The notes below the pieces were generated by a model, which saw nothing but the letters and a program-made list of their open reading frames with translations, was not told where the DNA came from and searched no databases. Source: JAFECT01 sp964432415 (GTDB lineage Bacteria; Pseudomonadota; Alphaproteobacteria; Caulobacterales; Caulobacteraceae). From it: DNA of 64,000 bases. How positions within the stretch are numbered: position 1 is the stretch's first letter; each line of letters starts with the position of its first letter. Shown in pieces: positions 48,660 to 56,257 of this stretch. Where the stretch lies: positions 5,956 to 69,955 of the forward strand of contig CAYSNW010000015.1 of NCBI GenBank assembly GCA_964432415.1. The letters run 5' to 3'. A program made the translations under genes and the position numbers.

Positions 48660-49279
48660 CCCCCGGTTCAGCTGTCGCTCTTGGTTTGGCGATGCTCGTC
48701 GGCGACCCCGCTTCCACCTGGACCGTACAGGACCTAGTCAACCGCTTTGTCATGTCGTCGGGCTCGATGGAGCCGACCCTTCATGAGGGCGACATCGTCG
48801 TCACGGACGGAGGCAAATTCAATTGTCCGGGCATTACGCCAAGGATCGGGGACGTCGTCGTCTATCTGAAAACGAACAGGAACAACGTCCGCTACATGCA
48901 CCGTGTCGTGGCCGGACCCGGCTCGACCGTTCAGATGGTGGGCGGCCGGCTTTTCGTCGACGGCAAAGCCGTGCAGCAACATTCCGAGGGCGTCGTTCAG
49001 CTCAACGATGCCTACGGCGAGATACGCCAGGCCCAAAAGATCAGGGAGACCCTTTCCAATGGCGCTTCGTTCCTGACGCTCGATCTCGGCCCGCATGAAA
49101 TGCTTGACGACATCCCGTGGGTGCTTCTGGGGGACGGTCAGTGGTTTCTCATGGGCGACAACCGGGACAATGCGGTCGACTCACGGATCGACGGCCCCGT
49201 GATGACCAGCTCGATCTGCGGCAACGTACTGAGGATCAGCGAGTCGAAGGACCCAGCGCGGGTCGGCTTGAAACCCTGA
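48656..49279 (+). CDS. Signal peptidase I-like (S26) protein with His in place of the catalytic Lys
   Basis: A 207-residue S26-family protein. The Ser motif is SSGSMEPTLHEGDIVVTD; the base motif, canonically (Y/F)(V/I)KRV(V/I)GLPGD, reads YMHRVVAGPGSTVQ; and the C-terminal motif is FLMGDNRDNAVDSR. The catalytic Lys is thus His, a feature of SipW/Sec11-type enzymes, while the GDNRDN box is bacterial. The N-terminus is only weakly hydrophobic, so a membrane anchor is doubtful. The DNA has lower GC than dapF (34 of 60 in the line at 48781 against 42 of 60 in the line at 48181). GTG start overlaps dapF. Confidence 0.82.
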   Translation: MTPGSAVALGLAMLVGDPASTWTVQDLVNRFVMSSGSMEPTLHEGDIVVTDGGKFNCPGITPRIGDVVVYLKTNRNNVRYMHRVVAGPGSTVQMVGGRLFVDGKAVQQHSEGVVQLNDAYGEIRQAQKIRETLSNGASFLTLDLGPHEMLDDIPWVLLGDGQWFLMGDNRDNAVDSRIDGPVMTSSICGNVLRISESKDPARVGLKP

Positions 49280-49296
49280 ACTGAAGGGAGCGATCC

Positions 49297-49407
49297 ATGC
49301 AGTTCATGGTGATCGAGCGGTTCCGCGACCAGGACGCCAGGGCAATCTACGCCCGGCTGAGGGAGCGCGAGCGGGTGATACCGAAGGACGCAGAGGTGGT
49401 GACGTGA
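49297..49407 (+). pseudogene. Truncated DUF3303 copy
   Basis: A 36-codon frame, MQFMVIERFRDQDARAIYAR then LRERERVIPKDAEVVT, whose first 28 residues match the intact DUF3303 gene at 49677 (MQFMVVERFRDQDAKAIYAR). Homology ends at about 49383. The DNA match is nearly perfect, so the duplication is recent. The stop overlaps the GTG of the next gene. It probably makes no useful product. Confidence 0.75.
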
Positions 49408-49667
49408 CGGCGCTGCGGTCGGCCTTGCGTCCACGCTACTGGGTGATGTGGATCGGACTCCTGCTGCTGGCGGCCACGCTTTACCTGGGCATGACAGACA
49501 CAATCTGGCGTCTGCAGGGCCGTCCGGCCGAGGTCTATCCCGAAATCGCCGTCCTGGGATTCGGAATGCCGGTATCGTTACTCGTCATCCTGATCGGGGC
49601 GCTCATCGCCGGATGGCGCCGCGCCATATTCGGCCACAACGCCTCCGCTTCACCAAGGAAAGGGTGA
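49404..49667 (+). CDS. Small two-helix membrane protein
   Basis: An 87-residue protein with two membrane segments, WVMWIGLLLLAATLYLGM (about 13-30) and IAVLGFGMPVSLLVILIGAL (about 48-67), separated by a polar loop and ending in a basic tail. It starts with GTG at 49404, overlapping the stop of the truncated DUF3303 copy. I do not recognise the family. It lies between two copies of the DUF3303 start and is part of the same lower-GC patch as the signal peptidase-like gene, to which it may be functionally linked. Confidence 0.6.
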   Translation: MTALRSALRPRYWVMWIGLLLLAATLYLGMTDTIWRLQGRPAEVYPEIAVLGFGMPVSLLVILIGALIAGWRRAIFGHNASASPRKG

Positions 49668-49676
49668 GGTCATTCC

Positions 49677-49949
49677 ATGCAGTTCATGGTGGTCGAACGG
49701 TTCCGCGACCAGGACGCCAAGGCGATCTACGCCCGGCTGAAGGAGCGCGGCCGGATGATGCCCGAGGGGCTGACCTACGTGTCCAGCTGGGTGTCGGCGG
49801 ACCTGGGGCGTTGTTTCCAGTTGATGGAGACCGAGGACCTTACTCTGTTCCAGCGCTGGATCGCGGAGTGGCACGACCTGATGGAGTGCGAGGTAGTGCC
49901 GGTGGTGCACGGATCGGAGACGGCGAAGGCGCTCGGCCCGGCGGATTAG
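49677..49949 (+). CDS. DUF3303 family protein
   Basis: A 90-residue protein, MQFMVVERFRDQDAKAIYAR and onward, with ERGRMMPEGLTYVSSWVSAD, RCFQLMETEDLTLFQRWIAE and WHDLMECEVVPVV. This is the DUF3303 pattern, a small ferredoxin-like alpha/beta fold of unknown function. A truncated duplicate of its first 28 codons is at 49297. It precedes mtaB by 77 bases on the same strand. Confidence 0.85.
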   Translation: MQFMVVERFRDQDAKAIYARLKERGRMMPEGLTYVSSWVSADLGRCFQLMETEDLTLFQRWIAEWHDLMECEVVPVVHGSETAKALGPAD

Positions 49950-49967
49950 AAACCCGGCGGCGCATAT

Positions 49968-49975
49968 GCTATATC
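49968..49975 (+). promoter_or_regulatory. -10 element upstream of mtaB
   Basis: GCTATATC exactly matches the Caulobacter -10 consensus GCTANAWC and lies 52 bases before the mtaB GTG. A good TTGACG-type -35 is not evident, so the assignment is tentative. Confidence 0.35.
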
Positions 49976-50026
49976 CTCCCCACCAGGGCGGCCGCAGGGC
50001 CGCCCGCTTTCGTTTCAGAGACCTGA

Positions 50027-51310
50027 GTGAGCGACGCCGCCGTCATCGCTGTCGAAGCCCCCCGTGACGACGTCGAGGTCGTCACCTTCGGCTGCCGGCT
50101 GAACGCCTACGAGAGCGAGGTGGTGCGCGCGCGCGCCGCCGAGGACGGCCTGACCAATGCGGTGGTATTCAACACCTGCGCGGTCACCGGCGAGGCCGTG
50201 CGCCAGGCCCGCCAGGCCATCCGCAAGATGCGGCGCGAGCGCCCCGAGACGCGCCTGATCGTCACCGGCTGCGCCGCCCAGATCGACCCGGACGCCTTCG
50301 CCGCCATGGCCGAGGTCGACCAGGTGCTGGGCAACGGGCTGAAGACGAAGGCCGGCTCGTACGCCGATCAATCAAGGGCGCCCCGTGTCGTGGTCGACGA
50401 CATCATGAGCGTGCGCGAGACCGCCGGCCACCTGATCGACGGGCTGAAGGACCGCGCCCGGGCCTATGTCGAAATCCAGAACGGCTGCGACCACCGCTGC
50501 ACCTTCTGCATCATCCCCTACGGCCGCGGAAACTCGCGCTCGGGCGCGGCGGGCGAGGTGGTCGAGCAGGTGCGCAGGCTGGCGCGCTCGGGCGTCAACG
50601 AGGTGGTGCTGACCGGCGTGGACCTGACCAGCTGGGGCGCGGACCTTCCCGGCGCCCCGACGCTGGGCCAGCTGGTCGGGCGCATCCTGAAGCTGGTTCC
50701 CGAACTCCAACGCCTGCGGCTGTCCTCCATCGATGCGGCGGAGATCGACGCCGACCTGCTGCGCTGCCTGGCCGAGGAGGAGCGCCTGGCGCCCTACCTG
50801 CACCTGTCGCTGCAGGCCGGCGACGACCTGATCCTCAAGCGCATGAAGCGCCGCCACCTGCGCGCCGACGCCATCCGCCTGGTCGAGGACGTACGTCGTG
50901 TACGCCCGGATGTCGCCTTCGGCGCTGACCTGATCGCCGGCTTCCCGACCGAGAGCGACGCGGCCTTCGAGAATACGCTGAAGCTGGTCGACGACTGCGA
51001 CCTCGCCTTCCTGCACGTCTTTCCCTTCAGCGCCCGGCCCGGCACGCCCGCCGCACGGATGCCGAGGGTCGCCGGCGACGTGGTCAAGGCCCGCGCCGCG
51101 CGGCTGCGCGCCAAGGGCGACGAGGCTCTGGTCCGGCATCTCGACCGCCAGGTTGGACGCGCGCTCGACGCCCTGGTCGAACGCGAGGGCCTGGCCCGCG
51201 CGGCGGACTTCACGGAGATCGCCTTCGAGGGGCCAGCCGAAGCGGGCGCCATCACGCCGCTTCGGGTCACCGGCCACGACGGGCGGCGCGCGCTGGCGGT
51301 TCGCGCCTGA
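50027..51310 (+). CDS. mtaB: tRNA t6A37 methylthiotransferase MtaB
   Basis: MtaB is a radical-SAM enzyme that converts t6A37 to ms2t6A37 in tRNAs. The 427-residue product has the N-terminal methylthiotransferase cysteines in TFGCRLNAYES, FNTCAVTGEA and VTGCAAQID, the radical-SAM CDHRCTFCIIPYGRGNSRS, LTGVDLTSWG, LRLSSIDAAEI and a FPFSARPGTPA segment, all MtaB hallmarks. A C-terminal TRAM-like region is weak. The GTG at 50027 follows ACCTGAGTGAG. In other alphaproteobacteria it commonly follows dapF. Confidence 0.96.
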   Translation: MSDAAVIAVEAPRDDVEVVTFGCRLNAYESEVVRARAAEDGLTNAVVFNTCAVTGEAVRQARQAIRKMRRERPETRLIVTGCAAQIDPDAFAAMAEVDQVLGNGLKTKAGSYADQSRAPRVVVDDIMSVRETAGHLIDGLKDRARAYVEIQNGCDHRCTFCIIPYGRGNSRSGAAGEVVEQVRRLARSGVNEVVLTGVDLTSWGADLPGAPTLGQLVGRILKLVPELQRLRLSSIDAAEIDADLLRCLAEEERLAPYLHLSLQAGDDLILKRMKRRHLRADAIRLVEDVRRVRPDVAFGADLIAGFPTESDAAFENTLKLVDDCDLAFLHVFPFSARPGTPAARMPRVAGDVVKARAARLRAKGDEALVRHLDRQVGRALDALVEREGLARAADFTEIAFEGPAEAGAITPLRVTGHDGRRALAVRA

Positions 51311-51352
51311 GCCATCCTTGAGCTAGTCTCACCGGCGGACAGGTCGGGGGAC

Positions 51353-51772
51353 ATGCCGATGAAAATCCTGCGCTGGTTTCTGGTCATCCTGCTGGTGCTC
51401 TACGGCCTGGCGGAGTCGTTCGCCTCGATCTCGACCGCCGCGGCCAAGATCGGCCGTTTCCACAACGCCCAGCTGGAGACCCTGGCCTCGGGCATGGGCT
51501 GGCCGCAGATGCTGCTGTGGATGAGCGTGCCGCTGATCTCGTTCGTGTCGGCGGTGCTGCTGGCCCGCCGCGACGCCCGCTCGGTCAAGCTGTTCGCCCT
51601 GGGAATGGCCTTCACCGTGGTCAATCTGGTGATCTGCGAGAACACCCCGACATATGCCCAGGCTTTCAGCCCCGGCGAGCGGATGATCGACTGGTACGGC
51701 GTGGGCGTCCTGCTGGTGGCGCTCGGCCTGATGATCCTGACGCTCCGGCGCGAGAAACTGGTCGCGGACTGA
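51353..51772 (+). CDS. Small integral membrane protein
   Basis: A 139-residue protein with four predicted helices: WFLVILLVLYGLAESFASIS, ETLASGMGWPQMLLWMSVPL plus ISFVSAVLLARRDA, VKLFALGMAFTVVNLVICE and WYGVGVLLVALGLMILTLRR. It is not recognised. The start MPMKILRW has a second Met two codons on. It lies 42 bases after mtaB on the same strand, with lpd following after about 120 bases. No motif suggests activity. Confidence 0.75.
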   Translation: MPMKILRWFLVILLVLYGLAESFASISTAAAKIGRFHNAQLETLASGMGWPQMLLWMSVPLISFVSAVLLARRDARSVKLFALGMAFTVVNLVICENTPTYAQAFSPGERMIDWYGVGVLLVALGLMILTLRREKLVAD

Positions 51773-51892
51773 ATTTCCGGCGGCGGCTTCCCATTTGTAA
51801 GGCAATGGTCGCCGCCCGCGTGTTGACGCCGGGGCGCCCATGACTACTTTGCGCGCGCCCCCGAAACCGGCTCTCCGACACAGGACTTCCCG

Positions 51893-53311
51893 ATGACCGA
51901 CACCGCCCAGAGCCCCGGACGCTACGACGTGGTGATCATCGGGGGCGGCCCCGGCGGCTACAACGCCGCCATCCGCGCCGGCCAGCTGGGAATGAAGGTC
52001 GCCTGCGTGGAGATGCGCGCCACCCTGGGCGGCACCTGCCTGAATGTCGGCTGCATTCCCTCCAAGGCCCTGCTGCATGCGTCGGAGCTGTACGAGCAGG
52101 CGAACAAGGACTTCGCCGGCATCGGCATCGAGGTCTCGCCCAAGCTGAACCTTCCCAAGATGATGGGGGCCAAGGCCGAGAGCGTCTCGGGCCTGACCAA
52201 GGGCGTGGAGTTCCTGTTCAAGAAGAACAAGGTGGACTGGATCAAGGGCAAGGGCCGCATCGCCGGTCCCGGCAAGGTCGAGGTGACCACGCCCGAGGGT
52301 CAGAAGGGGATGCTGGAAGCGGCCAATATCGTGATCGCCACGGGCTCTGAGCCCACGCCCCTGCCGGGCGTCGCCTTCGAGAAGGACCGAGTGGTCGACT
52401 CCACCGGCGCGCTCGACCTGCCGTCCGTGCCGAAGCACCTGGTGGTGGTCGGCGCCGGGATCATCGGCCTCGAGCTGGGCTCGGTCTGGCGCCGGCTGGG
52501 CGCCGAGGTCACGGTGGTGGAGTTCCTCGACCGCATCTGCCCGGGCATGGACACCGAACTGGCTACCGCTTTCCAGCGCTCGCTGACCAAGCAGGGCGTG
52601 AAGTTCAAGCTGGCCACCAAGGTCACCGCCGCGCGCACCTCCTCCGCCGGCGTGGAGCTGACGGTGGAGCCCTCGGCCGGCGGCGCGGGCGAGATCGTGG
52701 CCGGCGATGTGGTGCTGGTGGCCATCGGCCGGCGGCCCTACACGGCGGACCTGGGCCTGGACAGCGTGGGCGTGACGCCCGACGCGCGCGGCTTCATTCC
52801 GACCGATCACTTCCGCACCTCAGCGCCGGGCGTCTGGGCCATCGGCGATGTGATCCTGGGCCCCATGCTGGCCCACAAGGCCGAGGACGACGCGGTGGCC
52901 TGCATCGAGCTGATGGCGGGCAAGGCCGGGCACGTCGACTACAACCTGGTCCCGAGCGTGGTCTACACCTTCCCCGAGGTCGCCTGGGTCGGCCAGACCG
53001 AGGAGCAGCTGAAGGCCGCCGGCGTCCAGTACAAAGTCGGCAAGTTCCCCTTCATCGCCAACAGCCGCGCCAAGGTGAACCACGAGACCGACGGCCTGGT
53101 GAAGTTCCTGGCCGACGCCAGGACCGACCGGGTGCTGGGCGTGCACATGATGGGCCCCGAGGTCGGCGAGATGATCGCGGAGGCCTGCGTATTGATGGCC
53201 TTCGGCGGCGCCTCCGAGGACCTGGCCCGCATCTGCCATCCGCACCCGACGCGCTCCGAAGCCGTGCGCCAGGCGGCCATGGGGGTCGAGGGCTGGACCA
53301 TGCAGGCCTGA
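51893..53311 (+). CDS. lpd: Dihydrolipoyl dehydrogenase (E3)
   Basis: E3 re-oxidises dihydrolipoyl groups of 2-oxoacid dehydrogenase and glycine cleavage complexes with FAD and NAD. The 472-residue product has the FAD site VVIIGGGPGGYNAAIRAGQ, the redox disulfide LGGTCLNVGCIPSKALLHAS, the NAD site VVVGAGIIGLELGSVW, the central VWAIGDVILGPMLAHKAEDD and the interface HPHPTRSEAVRQA. Length is normal. No E1 or E2 gene is adjacent, so which complex it serves is unknown. In mycobacteria Lpd also feeds electrons to AhpD; a similar link here is inference. Confidence 0.97.
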   Translation: MTDTAQSPGRYDVVIIGGGPGGYNAAIRAGQLGMKVACVEMRATLGGTCLNVGCIPSKALLHASELYEQANKDFAGIGIEVSPKLNLPKMMGAKAESVSGLTKGVEFLFKKNKVDWIKGKGRIAGPGKVEVTTPEGQKGMLEAANIVIATGSEPTPLPGVAFEKDRVVDSTGALDLPSVPKHLVVVGAGIIGLELGSVWRRLGAEVTVVEFLDRICPGMDTELATAFQRSLTKQGVKFKLATKVTAARTSSAGVELTVEPSAGGAGEIVAGDVVLVAIGRRPYTADLGLDSVGVTPDARGFIPTDHFRTSAPGVWAIGDVILGPMLAHKAEDDAVACIELMAGKAGHVDYNLVPSVVYTFPEVAWVGQTEEQLKAAGVQYKVGKFPFIANSRAKVNHETDGLVKFLADARTDRVLGVHMMGPEVGEMIAEACVLMAFGGASEDLARICHPHPTRSEAVRQAAMGVEGWTMQA

Positions 53312-53390
53312 TCGCCGGCGCCCCCCTGAACACGGGTGGGCGCCCGCGCTGGATCGGCTAGGCTGGGCGCTCCGCAAGGGGGAAACTCTC

Positions 53391-53921
53391 ATGCTCGCGC
53401 TGGCGCTCGCGCTGCTCTTGACCCAGGCCGAAAGCAAGAACGAGCTCGGGGAGATCACGCCCAGCCCGATCCCCAACGGCGTCTGGGTGGAACGCAAGGC
53501 CGACGGGTCGCTGGACTGCCTGCGCTCCGGACCGGACGTCTTCCGCATGGAGATCTTCGCCGCGGCCACCGACCTCCTGCTCGACGCGGGCGGTGAGCGC
53601 CATTACCGAATCCGCGGCGCCGTGCGGATCGATTGGGGTCCCGGCGCCCGATACGTGACCCCCGGGGCCTACATTGTGAGCGGGGTCGGGCTCGAATTTC
53701 GCGGCGCCGTGCTGGCCAGCGACAATAGGCTCGACGACTCGGTCGGCGACCTCAGACTGGTGCTGAGCAGGGGCAGAGGCGACGACCTCAGGGTGGAAAC
53801 CGCGATCGTAACCGGCGCCAAGCCCTTCAACATCGCGGTCGATGCACGGCGGCCCTTCAACAAGGCGATGGCCTCGCTCGGCCGCTGCCGCGGTTCGATC
53901 CGCGCACCCCGCAACCCCTGA
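53391..53921 (+). CDS. Hypothetical exported protein
   Basis: A 176-residue protein with a short signal peptide (MLALALALLLTQAESK) after GGGGGAAACTCTC. The mature part is mainly beta-strand (HYRIRGAVRIDWGPGARYV, YIVSGVGLEFRGAVLASDN, LRLVLSRGRGDDLRVETAIV) with Cys in DGSLDCLRSG and LGRCRGSIR. I do not recognise a family. It lies 14 bases before the similarly small exported protein at 53936 on the same strand, suggesting a two-gene operon. Confidence 0.7.
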   Translation: MLALALALLLTQAESKNELGEITPSPIPNGVWVERKADGSLDCLRSGPDVFRMEIFAAATDLLLDAGGERHYRIRGAVRIDWGPGARYVTPGAYIVSGVGLEFRGAVLASDNRLDDSVGDLRLVLSRGRGDDLRVETAIVTGAKPFNIAVDARRPFNKAMASLGRCRGSIRAPRNP

Positions 53922-53935
53922 CAGGAGTCTCGCCT

Positions 53936-54265
53936 ATGCTCACCCTGGTCCTGACCCTGGCGATGGCCGCCCCGTCCCGCCCGCTCCCCTCCTACCCCGA
54001 CGCCACGCGCTGCGCCGGCCTGACAATGGCGGCGGCCAAGGCGGCCAAGGATACGCCGCAGTTCAACAAGCTCTACGACGCGGCCATCTTCTGGAGCCTC
54101 GCCTCTCAGGAAGCCTCGACCAAGATGGCCTCCCGGGTGACGCCGAAAATGGTCGATCACGATCAGGAGGAGGCCATGGCCACCGCCGCGGCGGAACTGG
54201 CGGCCAAGGACCCGGTGGCTCTGAAAGCGCTTGCCCAGTGCCGAGCCGAGGTGCCGCCCGTCTAG
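53936..54265 (+). CDS. Hypothetical small exported protein
   Basis: A 109-residue protein preceded by CAGGAGTCTCGCCT, a good ribosome site. The N-terminus (MLTLVLTLAMAAPSRPLPSY) resembles a short signal peptide. The rest is mostly helical: LTMAAAKAAKDTPQFNKLYD, AAIFWSLASQEASTKMASRV and ATAAAELAAKDPVALKALAQ, with Cys in RCAGL and QCRAEV. No family is recognised. It overlaps the stop of the convergent repeat protein by four bases and follows the hypothetical at 53391. Confidence 0.72.
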   Translation: MLTLVLTLAMAAPSRPLPSYPDATRCAGLTMAAAKAAKDTPQFNKLYDAAIFWSLASQEASTKMASRVTPKMVDHDQEEAMATAAAELAAKDPVALKALAQCRAEVPPV

Positions 54266-54537
54266 GCGCCCTCGAGCACCTTCAGTCGCCGCACGGTCAG
54301 TTCGCCGATCTCCGCCTTCCCGAGCTTGAGTCCGCCCATGGCCATGCGGCCAACGGCCATGCGCCCAATGGCGAGCCGGCCGATGGCGACGGCGCCCACC
54401 GCCAGCGCGCCCATGGCCAGGGCGCCGACCGCGAGCGCGCCGGCCGAACCGGCGCCCATGGCGAGGCCCCCGAAACGGATGACCTTCGGACGGCCGATCT
54501 CGGCCGCTTCCTTCATGGTGATCGGGTGTTGTCCCAT
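54262..54537 (-). CDS. Pentapeptide-type repeat protein (A-hydrophobic-G-x-hydrophobic)
   Basis: A protein of about 91 residues whose middle (about 24-78) is almost entirely a five-residue repeat: AVGAL, AMGAL, AVGAV, AIGRL, AIGRM, AVGRM, AMGGL, KLGKA, EIGEL. The residue before Gly and the fifth residue are hydrophobic, and the position after Gly shifts from Ala to Arg to Lys/Glu along the protein, giving an apolar-to-charged gradient. The first 18 residues (MGQHPITMKEAAEIGRPK) are polar. The ATG at 54537 has GGGAG upstream; Mets at 54552 and 54579 are alternatives. Such repeats can form a beta-solenoid or a Gly-packed helix. It overlaps the convergent gene at 53936. Confidence 0.65.
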   Translation of the reverse strand: MGQHPITMKEAAEIGRPKVIRFGGLAMGAGSAGALAVGALAMGALAVGAVAIGRLAIGRMAVGRMAMGGLKLGKAEIGELTVRRLKVLEGA

Positions 54538-54615
54538 GTCCCATACTCCCATGCGTCGCGGTTCAAGATGGGGTCGCACGGGCGGCGTTCAAATGCGCTC
54601 GATCAAATCGCCGGC

Positions 54616-55545
54616 TCAGGCCCGCGGATGGGCCTTCGCATAGGCAGACAGAAGCTTCTCCGCGTCCACGGCCGTGTACTTCTGGGTGGTCGACAGCGAG
54701 GCGTGGCCCAGCAGCTCCTGGATTGAGCGCAGGTCGGCGCCGGAGCCCAGCAGATGGGTGGCAAAGGAATGCCGGAGCGCGTGCGGCGTGGCCGTGCGCG
54801 GCAGGCCGAGGCGGCCGCGCAGGCGCTGGACCGTGGCCTGGACGTGGCGGGGCGACAACGGACCCCCTCGCTTCGCCCGGAACAGCGGTTCGTCCGGCGC
54901 CAGGGCGAAAGGCAGTTCGGCCAGGTAGGCGTCCACCGCCTCGCGCACGGCGGGCAGGATAGGGGCGACGCGGGTCTTGGAGCCCTTGCCGGTGATGCGC
55001 AGGGTTTCGGACAGCGGCGCATCGGAACGCTTCAGCGACAGACCCTCGGAGATGCGCAGGCCGCAGCCGTAGAGCAGGGTCAGGACCGCCCGGTCGCGGG
55101 CGCCTTCCCACGGCTCCATGTCCGGATCGTCCTCGGCTTCGCTGAGCAGCCCCCTGGCCTGATCCTCGCTGACCGGCCGGGGGATCGAGGCGGGCTGGCG
55201 GGGTCCGCGCACCAGGGCGATCTGGGCGTTGGCGATGCCCTGGCGCCGGTCGAGCCAGCCGTGGAAGCTGCGGATCGCCGACAGGGCCTGGCCGATGGAG
55301 CGCACGCCCAGCCCCTCCTCCCCGCGCCGGCGCGAGGCCAGGTAGGCGCGCAGCTCGGCGGCGGCGACGTTTCCGAGGTCGGAGGCGCGCAGCGGCTCGC
55401 CCCGGTGCATGTCCAGGAACTGAAGATAGGCGCCGACGCAGCGCTGATAGGCCTCGAGCGTGCGCGGCGAACAGCGGCGCTCGGTCCCGAGATGGTCGAG
55501 CCAGGCGGCCAGCAGGGACCGCGTGGGACTCACAGGACCGGCCAC
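54616..55545 (-). CDS. xerC: Tyrosine recombinase XerC
   Basis: A 309-residue chromosome-dimer resolvase. It has the SAM-like N-terminal domain (LAAWLDHLGTERRCSPRTLE) and catalytic residues in the order Arg (LYGCGLRISEGLSLKRSD), Lys (TGKGSKTRVAPI), HxxR (TPHALRHSFATHLLGSGADL), His (LLGHASLSTTQKYT) and Tyr. These and the length are typical of XerC. It overlaps the 3' end of the DUF484 gene by 16 bases, the conserved DUF484-xerC arrangement seen across proteobacteria, so it is housekeeping and not a mobile-element integrase. Confidence 0.92.
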   Translation of the reverse strand: MAGPVSPTRSLLAAWLDHLGTERRCSPRTLEAYQRCVGAYLQFLDMHRGEPLRASDLGNVAAAELRAYLASRRRGEEGLGVRSIGQALSAIRSFHGWLDRRQGIANAQIALVRGPRQPASIPRPVSEDQARGLLSEAEDDPDMEPWEGARDRAVLTLLYGCGLRISEGLSLKRSDAPLSETLRITGKGSKTRVAPILPAVREAVDAYLAELPFALAPDEPLFRAKRGGPLSPRHVQATVQRLRGRLGLPRTATPHALRHSFATHLLGSGADLRSIQELLGHASLSTTQKYTAVDAEKLLSAYAKAHPRA

Positions 55546-56246
55546 CGCTCCGCGGTTCGTTCCGCCACCCGGGCCACGAAGGCCACCAGCTCCGCGCCCA
55601 TCTCGGGAGCGAAGCCATCCTCGTCCGCCGAGCCGAAGGCCACGATGGCTGGACGCGAATCCGACCAGAGGGCCAGACGCACCAGGGCCGAGCTCTTCAC
55701 CCCAGCGGCGGCGGGGCCGAACACCGTCTCGCCGCCCTCGTCGGGACCGAGGTGGGACAGCCCTTGCGCCCCGATCAGGGCGTCGACCGCCCCGGGCTCG
55801 AGCGTGCGCCAGCCGAAGGGCACCGCCGAGGGCCCCTCCAGCGCGATGGCGCCGGCCGCCAGGCCGAAGCGCACGCGGGCGACCTCGTCCAGCCGCCGCG
55901 CCAGGTCGGCGTGGTTTCGGCTCTCCAGGATCTCGATCACCGCCGCGTGGGTCTGGGCCTGGGCTGCAAAATTGGCGCGGGCCACCTGTTCGATCTGGCG
56001 CCGGGCCCCGCTCTCGCGGAGAGCGACGGCTTCCAGGCGGGCCAGGGCCGCCCGGCCGAAGTCCACGACGTTGGGGCCGGTGGGCTTCAAGCCCAGGGTC
56101 TCATGCAGCTCACGGTCGTGGGCCAGGTGCTCGGGGTGGCTGATCAGGAAGGCGCGCACCTGCGGCCAGGTGGGCTCGCCCGCCTTGTCGGCGTGCGGGT
56201 CCGGGATCTGGCCCGGCTCCTGGGCGAACAGGTCGTGGGTGCTCAA
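55530..56246 (-). CDS. DUF484 family protein
   Basis: A 238-residue protein of the DUF484 family. The N-terminal segment PTWPQVRAFLISHPEHLAHD, LHETLGLKPTGPNVVDFGRA and ALARLEAVALRESGARRQIE is characteristic, followed by a GAF-like domain (GWRTLEPGAVDALIGAQGLS, ALVRLALWSDSRPAIVAFGS and DEDGFAPEMGAELVAFVARV). The family is universally linked to xerC; its biochemical role is unknown. It ends within xerC and starts 12 bases from the transaldolase-like gene. Confidence 0.9.
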   Translation of the reverse strand: MSTHDLFAQEPGQIPDPHADKAGEPTWPQVRAFLISHPEHLAHDRELHETLGLKPTGPNVVDFGRAALARLEAVALRESGARRQIEQVARANFAAQAQTHAAVIEILESRNHADLARRLDEVARVRFGLAAGAIALEGPSAVPFGWRTLEPGAVDALIGAQGLSHLGPDEGGETVFGPAAAGVKSSALVRLALWSDSRPAIVAFGSADEDGFAPEMGAELVAFVARVAERTAERWPVL

Positions 56247-56257
56247 AACGCGCGCCC

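Noticed and set aside
54616..55545. XerC as an integrase marking a mobile element
   Set aside because: It overlaps DUF484 in the conserved chromosomal arrangement and has no attachment repeats or cargo around it.
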